DNA from: Lacrimispora defluvii
GTDB taxonomy: Bacteria; Bacillota; Clostridia; Lachnospirales; Lachnospiraceae
DNA: 64,000 nt
Reading direction: 5' to 3'
Assembly (NCBI GenBank): GCA_013036995.1
Contig: JAAOXG010000026.1
Coordinates: 26,537-90,536, forward strand
Shown here: positions 8,964 through 16,967 of the stretch, one piece after another
How positions within the stretch are numbered: position 1 is the stretch's first letter
Layout: each line of letters begins with the position of its first letter
The notes under the pieces: generated by a model
Told to the model about the DNA's origin: nothing
Databases searched by the model: none
The model's input: the letters and a program-made list of their open reading frames with translations, nothing else
Made by a program: the position numbers and the translations under genes

Positions 8964-9016
8964 TAAAGTTTTCTGACAGTCAGAGCGGTTCCTGAATAAG
9001 AACATACACAAACAAT

Positions 9017-9052
9017 GCCTCAAAGATCGAAAAACGGTCATTGGGGCTTTTT
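9017..9052 (+). terminator. Terminator after the lacI gene
   Basis: GCCTCAAAGATCG pairs with CGGTCATTGGGGC around an AAAAA loop (one mismatch and G-U pairs), followed by TTTTT. It separates the HAD-LacI unit from the next operon. Confidence 0.75.
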
Positions 9053-9077
9053 GGCATGGGCGGACGGACGTTAGCTG

Positions 9078-9091
9078 TAAAAGCGCTTTTA
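9078..9091. promoter_or_regulatory. Perfect palindromic LacI-type operator
   Basis: TAAAAGCGCTTTTA is a perfect 14-base palindrome with the central CG expected for LacI/GalR operators. It lies about 110 bases upstream of the operon promoter and about 150 bases from the second operator, a distance that would allow looping. Confidence 0.65.
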
Positions 9092-9191
9092 TGTTTGGTT
9101 CAAAGTGTACAAAATTGAAAGCAAAAACACAGTATAAAAGCATCGAATAATATGCATATTTCATAAAAAAAACTTATAAAGCTACTGGGCA

Positions 9192-9242
9192 TTGACATTA
9201 ATACATATATAATAATATAATTATCACAGAAAAGCGCTTTCA
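9192..9242 (+). promoter_or_regulatory. Promoter of the dehydrogenase operon with overlapping operator
   Basis: TTGACA (9192-9197) and TATAAT (9216-9221) are separated by 18 bases. Directly downstream lies GAAAAGCGCTTTCA (9229-9242) with the perfect core AAAGCGCTTT, at the place of transcription start. A LacI-type repressor bound here would block initiation. A catabolite (CcpA) site is an alternative reading of the same sequence. Confidence 0.65.
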
Positions 9243-9268
9243 CAAACAAGCAAGGTTAAGGAGAAATT

Positions 9269-10276
9269 ATGAGAGTAAAGTATGATGATTTATTATTAAA
9301 ATTCGAGAAAATATTGATATCAAGAGGTTTTTCCAAGGAACATGCGTCAAGTGCAGCCAGTGTATTTGCAAAGAATAGTCTGGATGGAATTTATTCTCAT
9401 GGAGTAAACCGCTTTCCTCGTGTTGTTGAGTACCTGGATAGGGGAGAAATTGATCCTAATGCAGTTGCATCATGTGAAATACAACTAGGAGCATTTGAAA
9501 GATGGAATGGATTAAGGGGATTTGGACCACTTAATGCAAAGTTAGCAATGGACAGAGCTTGTGAACTGGCAAAAACATATGGGATTGCTATTGTAGCCCT
9601 TGGTAATAACAATCATTGGATGCGCGGCGGTTCTTATGGCTGGCAGGCGGCAGAACAAGGTTGTATCGGGATATGCTGGTCCAATACTATGCCCAATATG
9701 CCTGCATGGGGAGGGAAAGACAGAAAGATCGGAAACAATCCACTTGTTATATCAATTCCCAAAAGCGATGGAAAGCATGTTGTAATTGATTGTGCGGTAT
9801 CACAGTTTTCTTATGGAAAAATCGAGGAAATGAAATTAAAAGGACAACAATTACCCGTGCCAGGCGGATATGATACGCAAGGAAATTTGACAACAGATCC
9901 GGAAGAGATTGAAAAAACGTGGAGAGTACTTCCTATGGGATATTGGAAAGGCAGTGGAATCTCAATTGCCTTAGATGTAATTGCAACCGTATTAACAAAT
10001 CAAAACTCAGTTGCAAAAATAGGGACCTTCAATGATGAAGTTGGATTAACTCAAATTATGATAGCAATTGATCCAATGAAAGGCAATACTGTGGAAATAA
10101 CGGATGGTATTATTGAAGAAATCCTGGCAGACATAAAATCTTCAGTACCAGTAAAAGAAGGTGGAGAAGTATATTACCCGGGAGAACTTGAACTCAACAC
10201 CAGAGAAGAAAACTTGAAAAATGGCATACCTATTATTGATGAAGTGTGGGATAAACTTAATTTATTAGAAAATTAA
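9269..10276 (+). CDS. Malate/L-lactate dehydrogenase-family (Ldh2) NAD(P)H oxidoreductase
   Basis: A 335-residue member of the Ldh2/YiaK/YjmC family, which reduces 2-keto acids such as 2,3-diketo-L-gulonate, ureidoglycolate or malate. Family segments are SHGVNRFPRVVEYL, the GNNNHWMRGGSYGWQAAEQG region, SNTMPNMPAWGG and GNNPLVISIP; the His of HGVN is typical of the active site. AAGGAG precedes the ATG. First gene of the operon. The neighbouring YhcH protein recalls the yia operon, where these families also meet, but the substrate here is not known. Confidence 0.85.
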   Translation: MRVKYDDLLLKFEKILISRGFSKEHASSAASVFAKNSLDGIYSHGVNRFPRVVEYLDRGEIDPNAVASCEIQLGAFERWNGLRGFGPLNAKLAMDRACELAKTYGIAIVALGNNNHWMRGGSYGWQAAEQGCIGICWSNTMPNMPAWGGKDRKIGNNPLVISIPKSDGKHVVIDCAVSQFSYGKIEEMKLKGQQLPVPGGYDTQGNLTTDPEEIEKTWRVLPMGYWKGSGISIALDVIATVLTNQNSVAKIGTFNDEVGLTQIMIAIDPMKGNTVEITDGIIEEILADIKSSVPVKEGGEVYYPGELELNTREENLKNGIPIIDEVWDKLNLLEN

Positions 10277-10299
10277 CAGGTAAGGAGAAAAATAGAATC

Positions 10300-11643
10300 A
10301 TGGAATATTTAATAGGTGTTTTAATTTTGCTTACTTTTATTTGCCTTGCTATATATGCTGCCAGAGGTGGTAATCTAATGATGGGCATGCTTATAATGGC
10401 TTTGCTTTGGACATTTCTGTCTATGATCGGTTATAAATTTGCGACAAACACACAATTTATTGAGGCCAATAAAGAAATCATTAATACGACATGGATTCAG
10501 GCCTTTGCAAAAGTATTTCAAGGTGGTCCGGAAGGCTGGGGGACTGTTTTAGTTAATGTGGTTTTTGGAGCTTGGTTTGGCAGAGTTCTATTACAGACGG
10601 GAATTGCATCAACCCTGATAAGAAAGACAACCGAGTTAGGTGGAGATAAACCTGCAATTACATGTGTTTTACTATGTGCTGTAACAACTGTTATCTTTTC
10701 CTCTTTGTTTGGTGCTGGAGCTGTTGTTGCAATCGGAGTAATTGTTTTGCCAATATTTATGGCACTGGGAATACCTAAAGTATTATCAGTATGTTCTTTT
10801 ATGCTTAGTATAGGGGCTGGAATGTTTATTAACCCGGTATTGTTTGGTCAATATACAGCATTCTTTTTGGATAAGAACGGAAAAGCTATTTATACTTATG
10901 AAACCTATATAAAATGGGGAGCTATTGCATTGGCAGTACAGTTGGGATTTACCATGTTACTTGTTGTGTTTTCTATGAGAAAAGGAAGCGTGCATGCCTG
11001 GGCAGCAGATAGACCAGTTCGGCAAAAAAGAGACTACGCGCCTGGCATATCGTTGTTAACACCATTTATTCCGGTAGTATTACTTATATTTTTTAAAATT
11101 CCTATTATATTTGGTTTTTTAACTGCAGGATTTTTTGCTCTGTTTGTATGCGGCAAATTAAAGAACTTTCGCGAAGCGTGCAGAGTATTTAATAAAGATT
11201 TCTTTGATGGAGTCGTTGATACAGCACCTTTGGTAGGATTTCTTTTAATGGTACCAATGTTTAATAAGGCAGCTGAATTATGTATCCCATATTTTAATGC
11301 ACTTTTAGGTGGGATTGTTCCCAATAACACTCTGATTATTACCATTATTTTTATTGTTTTAGCACCGTTAGGTTTATTTCGTGGTCCGTTTACCTTGTTT
11401 GGATGCGGAGCGGCTACATTGGGGATCTTAAAAGGAATTGGGTTCTCTACTTTGTTTCTTGCGCCGTTAATGATAGCGTCTACAACAATTATGAATGTAT
11501 CTTGCTGTATAACACAGTCCTGGGTTGTATGGGGAATTGGATATGCTAAAATATCAACGAAAGATTTCATGAAAATGAGTGTGATATCAGGCTGGATCAT
11601 TTGTGCAGTAATACAAATCATAACTTACGTTATGTTTGGTTAA
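10300..11643 (+). CDS. Ion-transporter-superfamily permease (GntP/CitM-like)
   Basis: A 447-residue integral membrane protein with about 11-12 hydrophobic segments. The conserved central part (FGAGAVVAIGVIVLPIF, then IGAGMFINPVLFGQY) and the matching second half (FRGPFTLFGCGAATLGI) show the two-repeat fold of organic-anion symporters. It most likely imports the acid that the operon catabolises. The exact family is uncertain: GntP, CitMHS and DcuC types are alternatives. It lies 23 bases after the dehydrogenase. Confidence 0.7.
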   Translation: MEYLIGVLILLTFICLAIYAARGGNLMMGMLIMALLWTFLSMIGYKFATNTQFIEANKEIINTTWIQAFAKVFQGGPEGWGTVLVNVVFGAWFGRVLLQTGIASTLIRKTTELGGDKPAITCVLLCAVTTVIFSSLFGAGAVVAIGVIVLPIFMALGIPKVLSVCSFMLSIGAGMFINPVLFGQYTAFFLDKNGKAIYTYETYIKWGAIALAVQLGFTMLLVVFSMRKGSVHAWAADRPVRQKRDYAPGISLLTPFIPVVLLIFFKIPIIFGFLTAGFFALFVCGKLKNFREACRVFNKDFFDGVVDTAPLVGFLLMVPMFNKAAELCIPYFNALLGGIVPNNTLIITIIFIVLAPLGLFRGPFTLFGCGAATLGILKGIGFSTLFLAPLMIASTTIMNVSCCITQSWVVWGIGYAKISTKDFMKMSVISGWIICAVIQIITYVMFG

Positions 11644-11664
11644 TGAAAAAGGAGATATACTTTT

Positions 11665-13794
11665 ATGAGCAGAAGAATGGTTAGGATGGGGATCGATGTT
11701 GGTGGAACACATACGAAAGCGGTAGCAATTGACAACGCAACTCATGAAATTATTGGGAAATCCTCAGTTAAGACAACTCATGATAGCAAAGCGGGCGTAG
11801 CTGAGGGTGTAGTGAAAGCGTTTCAAAACTGTATGAAAGAAAATAGTATTGATCCAAAAGATGTAATATTTGTTGCACATAGTACTACACAAGCGACGAA
11901 TGCGTTAATTGAAGGCGATGTTGCAGTCGTAGGTGTAATCGGTATGGGATACAAGGGCATTGAAAGTCTATTGGCCAGACCGCAGTCAAGAATAAAAAAT
12001 ATAGATTTAGGATCAGGGAAAAAGATAGAAGTTAAAAATAGATATGTGACATCTCAGGAGATTGAAAGAAGTTATATTAAAAAAATCGTTTCAGAGTTGA
12101 AGGCTGAGGGAGTTCAGGTCGTAGTTGCTTCGGAAGCCTTTGGCGTGGATGACATAGCAGGAGAAGAATTTGTACATGATATTGTGCGTAATGAATTTGG
12201 GATGGAAGCGACTATTGCATCAGAGATAACAAAGCTCTATGGTCTGAAAAGAAGAACAAGAACGGCTGCAATTAACGCAAGTATTCTTCCTAAAATGCTT
12301 AACACCGCAAACTCAACAGAAGAAAGCGTAAGGTCCGCTGGTGTCCAGGTACCCCTTATGATTATGCGTGGTGACGGTGGTGTTATGGAAATAAATGAGA
12401 TGAAGAAAAGACCAGTACTAACAATGCTTTCAGGGCCTGCAGCTAGTGTTATGGGATCTCTTATGTATCTAAGAGCTTCCAATGGAGTTTACTTTGAAGT
12501 TGGTGGTACAACAACCAATATAGGAGTGATTAAAAATGGACGTCCGGCAATTGATTATTCGGTGGTAGGAGGTCACAGGACCTACATCAGTTCTTTGGAT
12601 GTGCAGGTATTAGGTGTGGCTGGAGGTAGTATGATCCGTGTGAATAAGACGGGGGTACATGATGTGGGACCACGTTCTGCTCACATAGCCGGCTTGGATT
12701 ACGCGGTATATACAGAGGAAGAAGAAATCGTAAATCCCAAGCTTGAATTTTTCTCTCCAAAAAGTGGAGATCCACAAGATTATGTTGCAATTAAGTTAGA
12801 AAGCGGAAAGAGAATCACTATTACAAACAGCTGCGCGGCAAATGTTCTTGGTTTGGTTAAAGAAACAGATTTTTCATATGGAAATGTAAACTCAGCCAGA
12901 AAAGCAATGCAGCCAATTGCGGATTATCTTGGGATTTCGGTGGAAGAAGTGGCAACTCAGATTCTTACCAGAGCGTATGAGAAAATCAAACCAGTTATAT
13001 TAGGACTTGCAGAAAAATACAAACTGGAACATGATCAAATCTCTCTGGTAGGAGTTGGAGGCGGAGCTACTTCACTGATTGGTTTTTGTGCCGATAAAAT
13101 GAATATTAAATATAGTGTGCCCGAAAATGCAGAGGTGATTTCTTCAATTGGAGTAGCACTTGCTATGGTTCGGGATGTAGTAGAGAGAGTTGTACCAAAC
13201 CCTTCACCAGAAGATATTAAAAGTATTAAAATTGAAGCAATCAACAAAGCAGTTGAAAGTGGTGCAACACGGGATTCCGTTGAAGTTCACATTGAGATTG
13301 ACCCACAAACCTCCAAGCTTACAGCCATTGCGCTTGGTTCCACAGAAGTAAAAACAACCGACTTATTGAAAGAATGTACAAAGGATGAAGCTAAGACAAT
13401 AGCAGCTGTAGATCTTCGTGCCAAAGAAACGGACGTAAGTCTTGTAGTTGAGACGAATCATTTCTATGTATTTAGCACGAACAATAAAGCCAGACAACCG
13501 ATTCGAATTCTTGATAAAAAAGGATTTATAAAAGTGCAGAGAACAGATGCTTTTGTAAAATTAACAAAAGCAGTATCTTATCGAAGTATAGTTACTCAGA
13601 TGTGGGAGCAGCTTTCTATATTTAAAGCAGATGCGATTTTAAGACCAGATTATTATATGTGTATTGGTGGAAGAGTCATGGATTTTAACGGGTCAGTTGA
13701 TTTGGAGCAGATATTAATGCTTATGGATGTGGAGATGCAGATGGTTGATTCAAATGATGATATCATTGTAGTAGGAGCTAAAAACCAACTATAA
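11665..13794 (+). CDS. Hydantoinase/oxoprolinase (HyuA)-family ATPase, no HyuB partner
   Basis: A 709-residue ASKHA-fold protein. The N-terminal phosphate loop is GIDVGGTHTKAV, the central repeat has GVYFEVGGTTTNIGVI and the later GVGGGATSLIGF. HyuA enzymes use ATP to activate ring amides or keto groups, normally with a HyuB subunit; none is present here. Roughly residues 515-709 form an additional C-terminal region not obvious in classical HyuA. Strong AAAGGAGATATA precedes ATG 11665. Being in a catabolic operon it may phosphorylate the imported substrate or an intermediate. Confidence 0.8.
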   Translation: MSRRMVRMGIDVGGTHTKAVAIDNATHEIIGKSSVKTTHDSKAGVAEGVVKAFQNCMKENSIDPKDVIFVAHSTTQATNALIEGDVAVVGVIGMGYKGIESLLARPQSRIKNIDLGSGKKIEVKNRYVTSQEIERSYIKKIVSELKAEGVQVVVASEAFGVDDIAGEEFVHDIVRNEFGMEATIASEITKLYGLKRRTRTAAINASILPKMLNTANSTEESVRSAGVQVPLMIMRGDGGVMEINEMKKRPVLTMLSGPAASVMGSLMYLRASNGVYFEVGGTTTNIGVIKNGRPAIDYSVVGGHRTYISSLDVQVLGVAGGSMIRVNKTGVHDVGPRSAHIAGLDYAVYTEEEEIVNPKLEFFSPKSGDPQDYVAIKLESGKRITITNSCAANVLGLVKETDFSYGNVNSARKAMQPIADYLGISVEEVATQILTRAYEKIKPVILGLAEKYKLEHDQISLVGVGGGATSLIGFCADKMNIKYSVPENAEVISSIGVALAMVRDVVERVVPNPSPEDIKSIKIEAINKAVESGATRDSVEVHIEIDPQTSKLTAIALGSTEVKTTDLLKECTKDEAKTIAAVDLRAKETDVSLVVETNHFYVFSTNNKARQPIRILDKKGFIKVQRTDAFVKLTKAVSYRSIVTQMWEQLSIFKADAILRPDYYMCIGGRVMDFNGSVDLEQILMLMDVEMQMVDSNDDIIVVGAKNQL

Positions 13795-13815
13795 GGTTTC
13801 TTTTCTGGAGAAAAA

Positions 13816-14535
13816 ATGAAGTTAAAAAAGAATGGATTTAGATTAATAAATCGTACTATGCCGGAATCAGAAACGAAAATATTGCCACTGGAACAAATGA
13901 TATTGGATTTGAGAAAGCGTTCCGATGAAGACTGGGGGCGATATGCATTTTATCGAGATCCCCTTTACGGCAAATTTAATCCAAATGAAATAAAAGATTA
14001 TACGAATAATGCAATTCAATGCGGGCGTAAAGTTTTTAAGGATATTTCTGAAAAAAACAACTATGAGGATATAGACCACTTGGCTAAGGAATTAAAATTT
14101 AATGTCATTCAACAATATATGCCCAATGATGGAAATCGAGTTATTTTTGCCCAATATAAAGAGCCAGACAATATTACGATTTATATGGATACAATTGCAA
14201 AATATAATAATTTAGTAAAAAACAGTACCAGCTTAGTTGAAAAATTGCTTGGAGATATTGATATTTATAAAATTCTTGTTTCCCATGAGTTATTTCATGG
14301 TATCGAATTTATGCAAAAACAATCAATTTATACACAGACAGAAAAAATAGAACTTTTCAAAAAGCCTTTTTCAAATAAGTCAAAAATATTTTGCCTTGGA
14401 GAAATTGCAGCTATGGAGTTTTCGAAACAATTATGTGGTTTGAATTTTTCTCCCTATATTCTCGATACGATATTGATGTATGCATATGATAAAGAGGCAG
14501 CAACCCTGCTATATGAGGATATTATGGAATTGTAA
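13816..14535 (+). CDS. Uncharacterised HExxH (zincin-like) protein
   Basis: I do not recognise the family. The 239-residue protein has no signal peptide or membrane segment. Around residue 157 it carries SHELFHGIEF, a clear HExxH metal motif, and GEIAAMEFSKQL follows about 40 residues later and could supply a glutamate ligand, as in gluzincins or ImmA/IrrE-like proteins. It starts 21 bases after hyuA and precedes the YhcH gene, so it belongs to the catabolic operon. It could be a metal-dependent hydrolase of the substrate or a regulatory protease. Confidence 0.6.
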   Translation: MKLKKNGFRLINRTMPESETKILPLEQMILDLRKRSDEDWGRYAFYRDPLYGKFNPNEIKDYTNNAIQCGRKVFKDISEKNNYEDIDHLAKELKFNVIQQYMPNDGNRVIFAQYKEPDNITIYMDTIAKYNNLVKNSTSLVEKLLGDIDIYKILVSHELFHGIEFMQKQSIYTQTEKIELFKKPFSNKSKIFCLGEIAAMEFSKQLCGLNFSPYILDTILMYAYDKEAATLLYEDIMEL

Positions 14536-14568
14536 AAGACGATTAGAAAAGTAAGAGAGGGCAATGCA

Positions 14569-15024
14569 ATGTTAACAACTTCACTGAAACTTGCAGAAAA
14601 ATATGACTATTTAAATGAAAAATTTAAAGAGGCATTTCAATTTCTAAGAACAACCGACTTAACAGCGCTTCCTTTAGGAAGAACCGGGATAAAAGGCGAT
14701 GAACTATTTCTAAATGTTCAAGAATATCACACAATGTCTTTCAATGAATGTAAATTTGAAGCTCATGATCAATATTTTGATATTCAATATGTTGTAAGTG
14801 GTAAAGAACAATTTGGTTACGTATCAAGAGCTAATCTGATAACCGATACGCCTTATGACGAGATAAATGATTTGATATTTTTTAAAGATCCTCAAAGTTA
14901 TGGCAGCATACTATTGCAAGAAGGTGATTTTGCAATAGTACCACCAGAAGATGCACATAAACCACGTTGTATCGATGGAGAATCCTGCAAAGTCAGAAAG
15001 ATTGTAGTTAAGGTAAAATTATAG
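14569..15024 (+). CDS. YhcH/YjgK/YiaL-family cupin protein
   Basis: A 151-residue DUF386 protein (YhcH/YiaL/EbgC group), a beta-sandwich that binds metal at conserved His/Glu residues, visible in EAHDQYFDIQYVVSGKEQFGY and VPPEDAHKPRC. Members are linked to sialic acid, diketogulonate and beta-galactoside use and some are sugar anomerases. As the last gene of the operon it suggests that the substrate is a sugar acid or keto-sugar that exists in ring forms. Confidence 0.85.
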   Translation: MLTTSLKLAEKYDYLNEKFKEAFQFLRTTDLTALPLGRTGIKGDELFLNVQEYHTMSFNECKFEAHDQYFDIQYVVSGKEQFGYVSRANLITDTPYDEINDLIFFKDPQSYGSILLQEGDFAIVPPEDAHKPRCIDGESCKVRKIVVKVKL

Positions 15025-15029
15025 AAAGT

Positions 15030-15088
15030 TAAAAAGAGCGTGTTGCAAACCTGTTTTTACAAATGGTTTTGTAATACGTTCTTTATTT
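15030..15088 (+). terminator. Terminator after the catabolic operon
   Basis: AAAGAGCGTGTTGCAAA pairs with TTTTGTAATACGTTCTTT (several G-U pairs) over a short loop, and the right arm ends in a T-rich run. It closes the 9269-15024 transcription unit. Confidence 0.6.
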
Positions 15089-15102
15089 ATGGTACAAACG
15101 GT

Positions 15103-15226
15103 TCGATAGCAAAGAACAATTTTGTTATAGCCATTCTGTTTTAAACAGTCGACTTTCTTTCAAACAACCACCTTGTCATTATTATCGTATATAAACCATG
15201 ACAGTATATGTTGAGGTTTATTAAAT
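15103..15226 (-). pseudogene. Ghost of a second WYL regulator gene with its operator
   Basis: This stretch is clearly related to two separated parts of the WYL gene: 15118-15138 matches 6471-6491 within that gene, and 15138-15226 matches its start and promoter (7109-7190). About 620 bases between them are missing. On the minus strand it still begins TTG AAA GAA AGT CGA, giving an N-terminus like the intact protein, then runs out of frame at the junction. The AACCATGACA-N5-TGTTGAGGTT operator (15194-15218) is kept, although the -35 is altered. Confidence 0.75.
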
Positions 15227-15228
15227 TA

Positions 15229-15255
15229 ATCATAACTTTCTATTAGAGTTATGAT
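15229..15255. promoter_or_regulatory. Inverted repeat before the two-component genes
   Basis: ATCATAAC-N11-GTTATGAT is a perfect 8-base inverted repeat overlapping a possible -10 (TATGAT), about 54 bases before the response regulator gene. It is a plausible autoregulatory site. Confidence 0.4.
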
Positions 15256-15308
15256 AAAATGTTGTGTAGAGGACTTTTTTTGCTGTAAGTAGAGAGGAAA
15301 ATAGAAAG

Positions 15309-16004
15309 ATGAAGATATTATTGGTAGAAGATGACAAGGAAATCAGTGAGATGCTTAACGATTTTCTTCAGATGGAGGGCTTTGAAGTCCATGGGTCTTT
15401 TGATGGGGAACAGGCGGTAAAGACGTTTTTCAGCAGTTCCTATGATCTGGTGATTTTAGATCTGATGCTGCCCAAAATCAGCGGACTGGAAGTTATGAAA
15501 CGAATTAGAAAGGAAAGTGTGGTTCCGATTATTATTCTGTCCGCTAAGGACACCGAATCGGATAAGATTTTTGGATTGGGACTGGGAGCGGATGATTATA
15601 TTACAAAACCATTTTCCCTAACTGAGGTGCTTGCCAGAGTGAAGGCAAATCTGCGGCGTACCACCCAGTATTCATCCGGAATGGAAACCCCTGAGGTTTG
15701 TCTGGGTCTGGGCGATCTGGAAATGAATCTGGAAAATCACACGGTGCACAAAAACGGGCTGGCCGTGGATCTGACGGCAAAGGAATATGAAATCCTTCGT
15801 CTGCTTCTTTCTAATCCGAAAAAGGTTTATACCAAGGCGCAGCTTTATTCTTTTATATGGCAGGATGATTATTTAGGTGATGAAAACGCCGTCAATGTTC
15901 ATATCAGCCGCCTTCGTACAAAGATTGAGGATGATCCCCGCAAGCCGCAGTATATCCTGACCGTTTGGGGAATCGGATACAAGCTGGGAAGTCCAAAGGA
16001 GTAA
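15309..16004 (+). CDS. OmpR-family response regulator
   Basis: A 231-residue protein with a receiver domain (acidic pair EDDKE, phospho-acceptor Asp in VILDLMLP, switch Thr/Ser in IILSAKD, Lys in ITKPFSL) and a C-terminal winged helix ending ILTVWGIGYKLG. It is directly followed by a histidine kinase. In related gut Firmicutes such pairs control LanFEG-type antimicrobial-peptide transporters; here only a fused remnant of that transporter is left downstream. Confidence 0.9.
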   Translation: MKILLVEDDKEISEMLNDFLQMEGFEVHGSFDGEQAVKTFFSSSYDLVILDLMLPKISGLEVMKRIRKESVVPIIILSAKDTESDKIFGLGLGADDYITKPFSLTEVLARVKANLRRTTQYSSGMETPEVCLGLGDLEMNLENHTVHKNGLAVDLTAKEYEILRLLLSNPKKVYTKAQLYSFIWQDDYLGDENAVNVHISRLRTKIEDDPRKPQYILTVWGIGYKLGSPKE

Positions 16005-16008
16005 AATC

Positions 16009-16878
16009 ATGTCTCTGTTAAATAGAAGAACGTTAAAACAAATTCAAACGGTCAGTGATGAACTGGAACGTATTTTAGATGAGGATACCAATGAAAAAGT
16101 GATGTTATTTACAGAAGATAAGGAAATCAAACATCTATTGGAACAGATTAACCGTATCCTAGAAGACAGGCAGAATGCCAATGCCGGATATCGCAGATCA
16201 GAACTCAATATCAAACGGATGCTATCCAATATTTCACATGATCTGAAGACACCATTGACTGTTATTATCGGTTATCTGGAAATGCTTTTAATGCAGGAGA
16301 CACTAGAAAAAAGTATGATAAAAAAGGTTTCTCATAAAGCCAATGAGCTAAAGGAGCAGATTGACCAGTTTTTCACACTGGCAAAACTGGAAGCCGGTGA
16401 TACAATGCTGACCATGTCCAAAATAGATTTAAATGAATTCTGCCGGGAGATCATTGTTGATTTTTATAATATCTTAACAGAGAAAGAATTTAATGTGAAC
16501 ATCCATATTCCTGAGTCTCCTGTTTTCGTTTATGCAGACAGGGAAGCGTTGGGACGCATTCTTAATAATCTGATCAGCAATGCAATCCGCTATGGGGATG
16601 CAGGTCATTACCTGGGACTGACTCTTCGAAAGGAAGATAAATTTGTGTTTGTGGATGTGGTTGATCATGGGAAGGGAATTGCCTATACGGAAATCCCCCG
16701 TGTATTTGACCGCCTCTATACGTTAGAAGATTCCCGGAACCGGGAGATCCAGGGCAATGGATTAGGTCTTACCATAGCAAAAAGTCTGGCAGAAAAAATC
16801 AATGGCACACTGACTTTAAGGAGTATTCAGAATGAGGAAACCGTATTTACTTTAAAACTCCAGCAGCTGGATTATTAA
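16009..16878 (+). CDS. Sensor histidine kinase without membrane segments
   Basis: A 289-residue kinase: dimerisation box NISHDLKTPLTV with the phospho-His, N box NLISNAIRYGD, G1 DHGKGI and G2 GNGLGLTI. The N-terminal ~70 residues are charged and helical with no transmembrane helix, so it is cytoplasmic or depends on a membrane partner. It starts 4 bases after the response regulator. Loss of the adjacent permease genes may have left this system without its natural partner. Confidence 0.9.
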   Translation: MSLLNRRTLKQIQTVSDELERILDEDTNEKVMLFTEDKEIKHLLEQINRILEDRQNANAGYRRSELNIKRMLSNISHDLKTPLTVIIGYLEMLLMQETLEKSMIKKVSHKANELKEQIDQFFTLAKLEAGDTMLTMSKIDLNEFCREIIVDFYNILTEKEFNVNIHIPESPVFVYADREALGRILNNLISNAIRYGDAGHYLGLTLRKEDKFVFVDVVDHGKGIAYTEIPRVFDRLYTLEDSRNREIQGNGLGLTIAKSLAEKINGTLTLRSIQNEETVFTLKLQQLDY

Positions 16879-16967
16879 AATCCTTCAAGAAAGAAATTCG
16901 TAAGATTTATTCAAGAGTTTTGAAGAAATCACTTGCTAGAATTATGGGTATGAAAGGAAGTGACAAA

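Noticed and set aside
9229..9242. Catabolite repression (cre) site for CcpA
   Set aside because: The sequence would fit, but the perfect palindrome at 9078 and the adjacent LacI gene make a local operator the better explanation; both remain possible.
7302..15024. Mobile genetic island
   Set aside because: No integrase, attachment repeats or tRNA at the borders, and base composition looks like that of the neighbours by eye.
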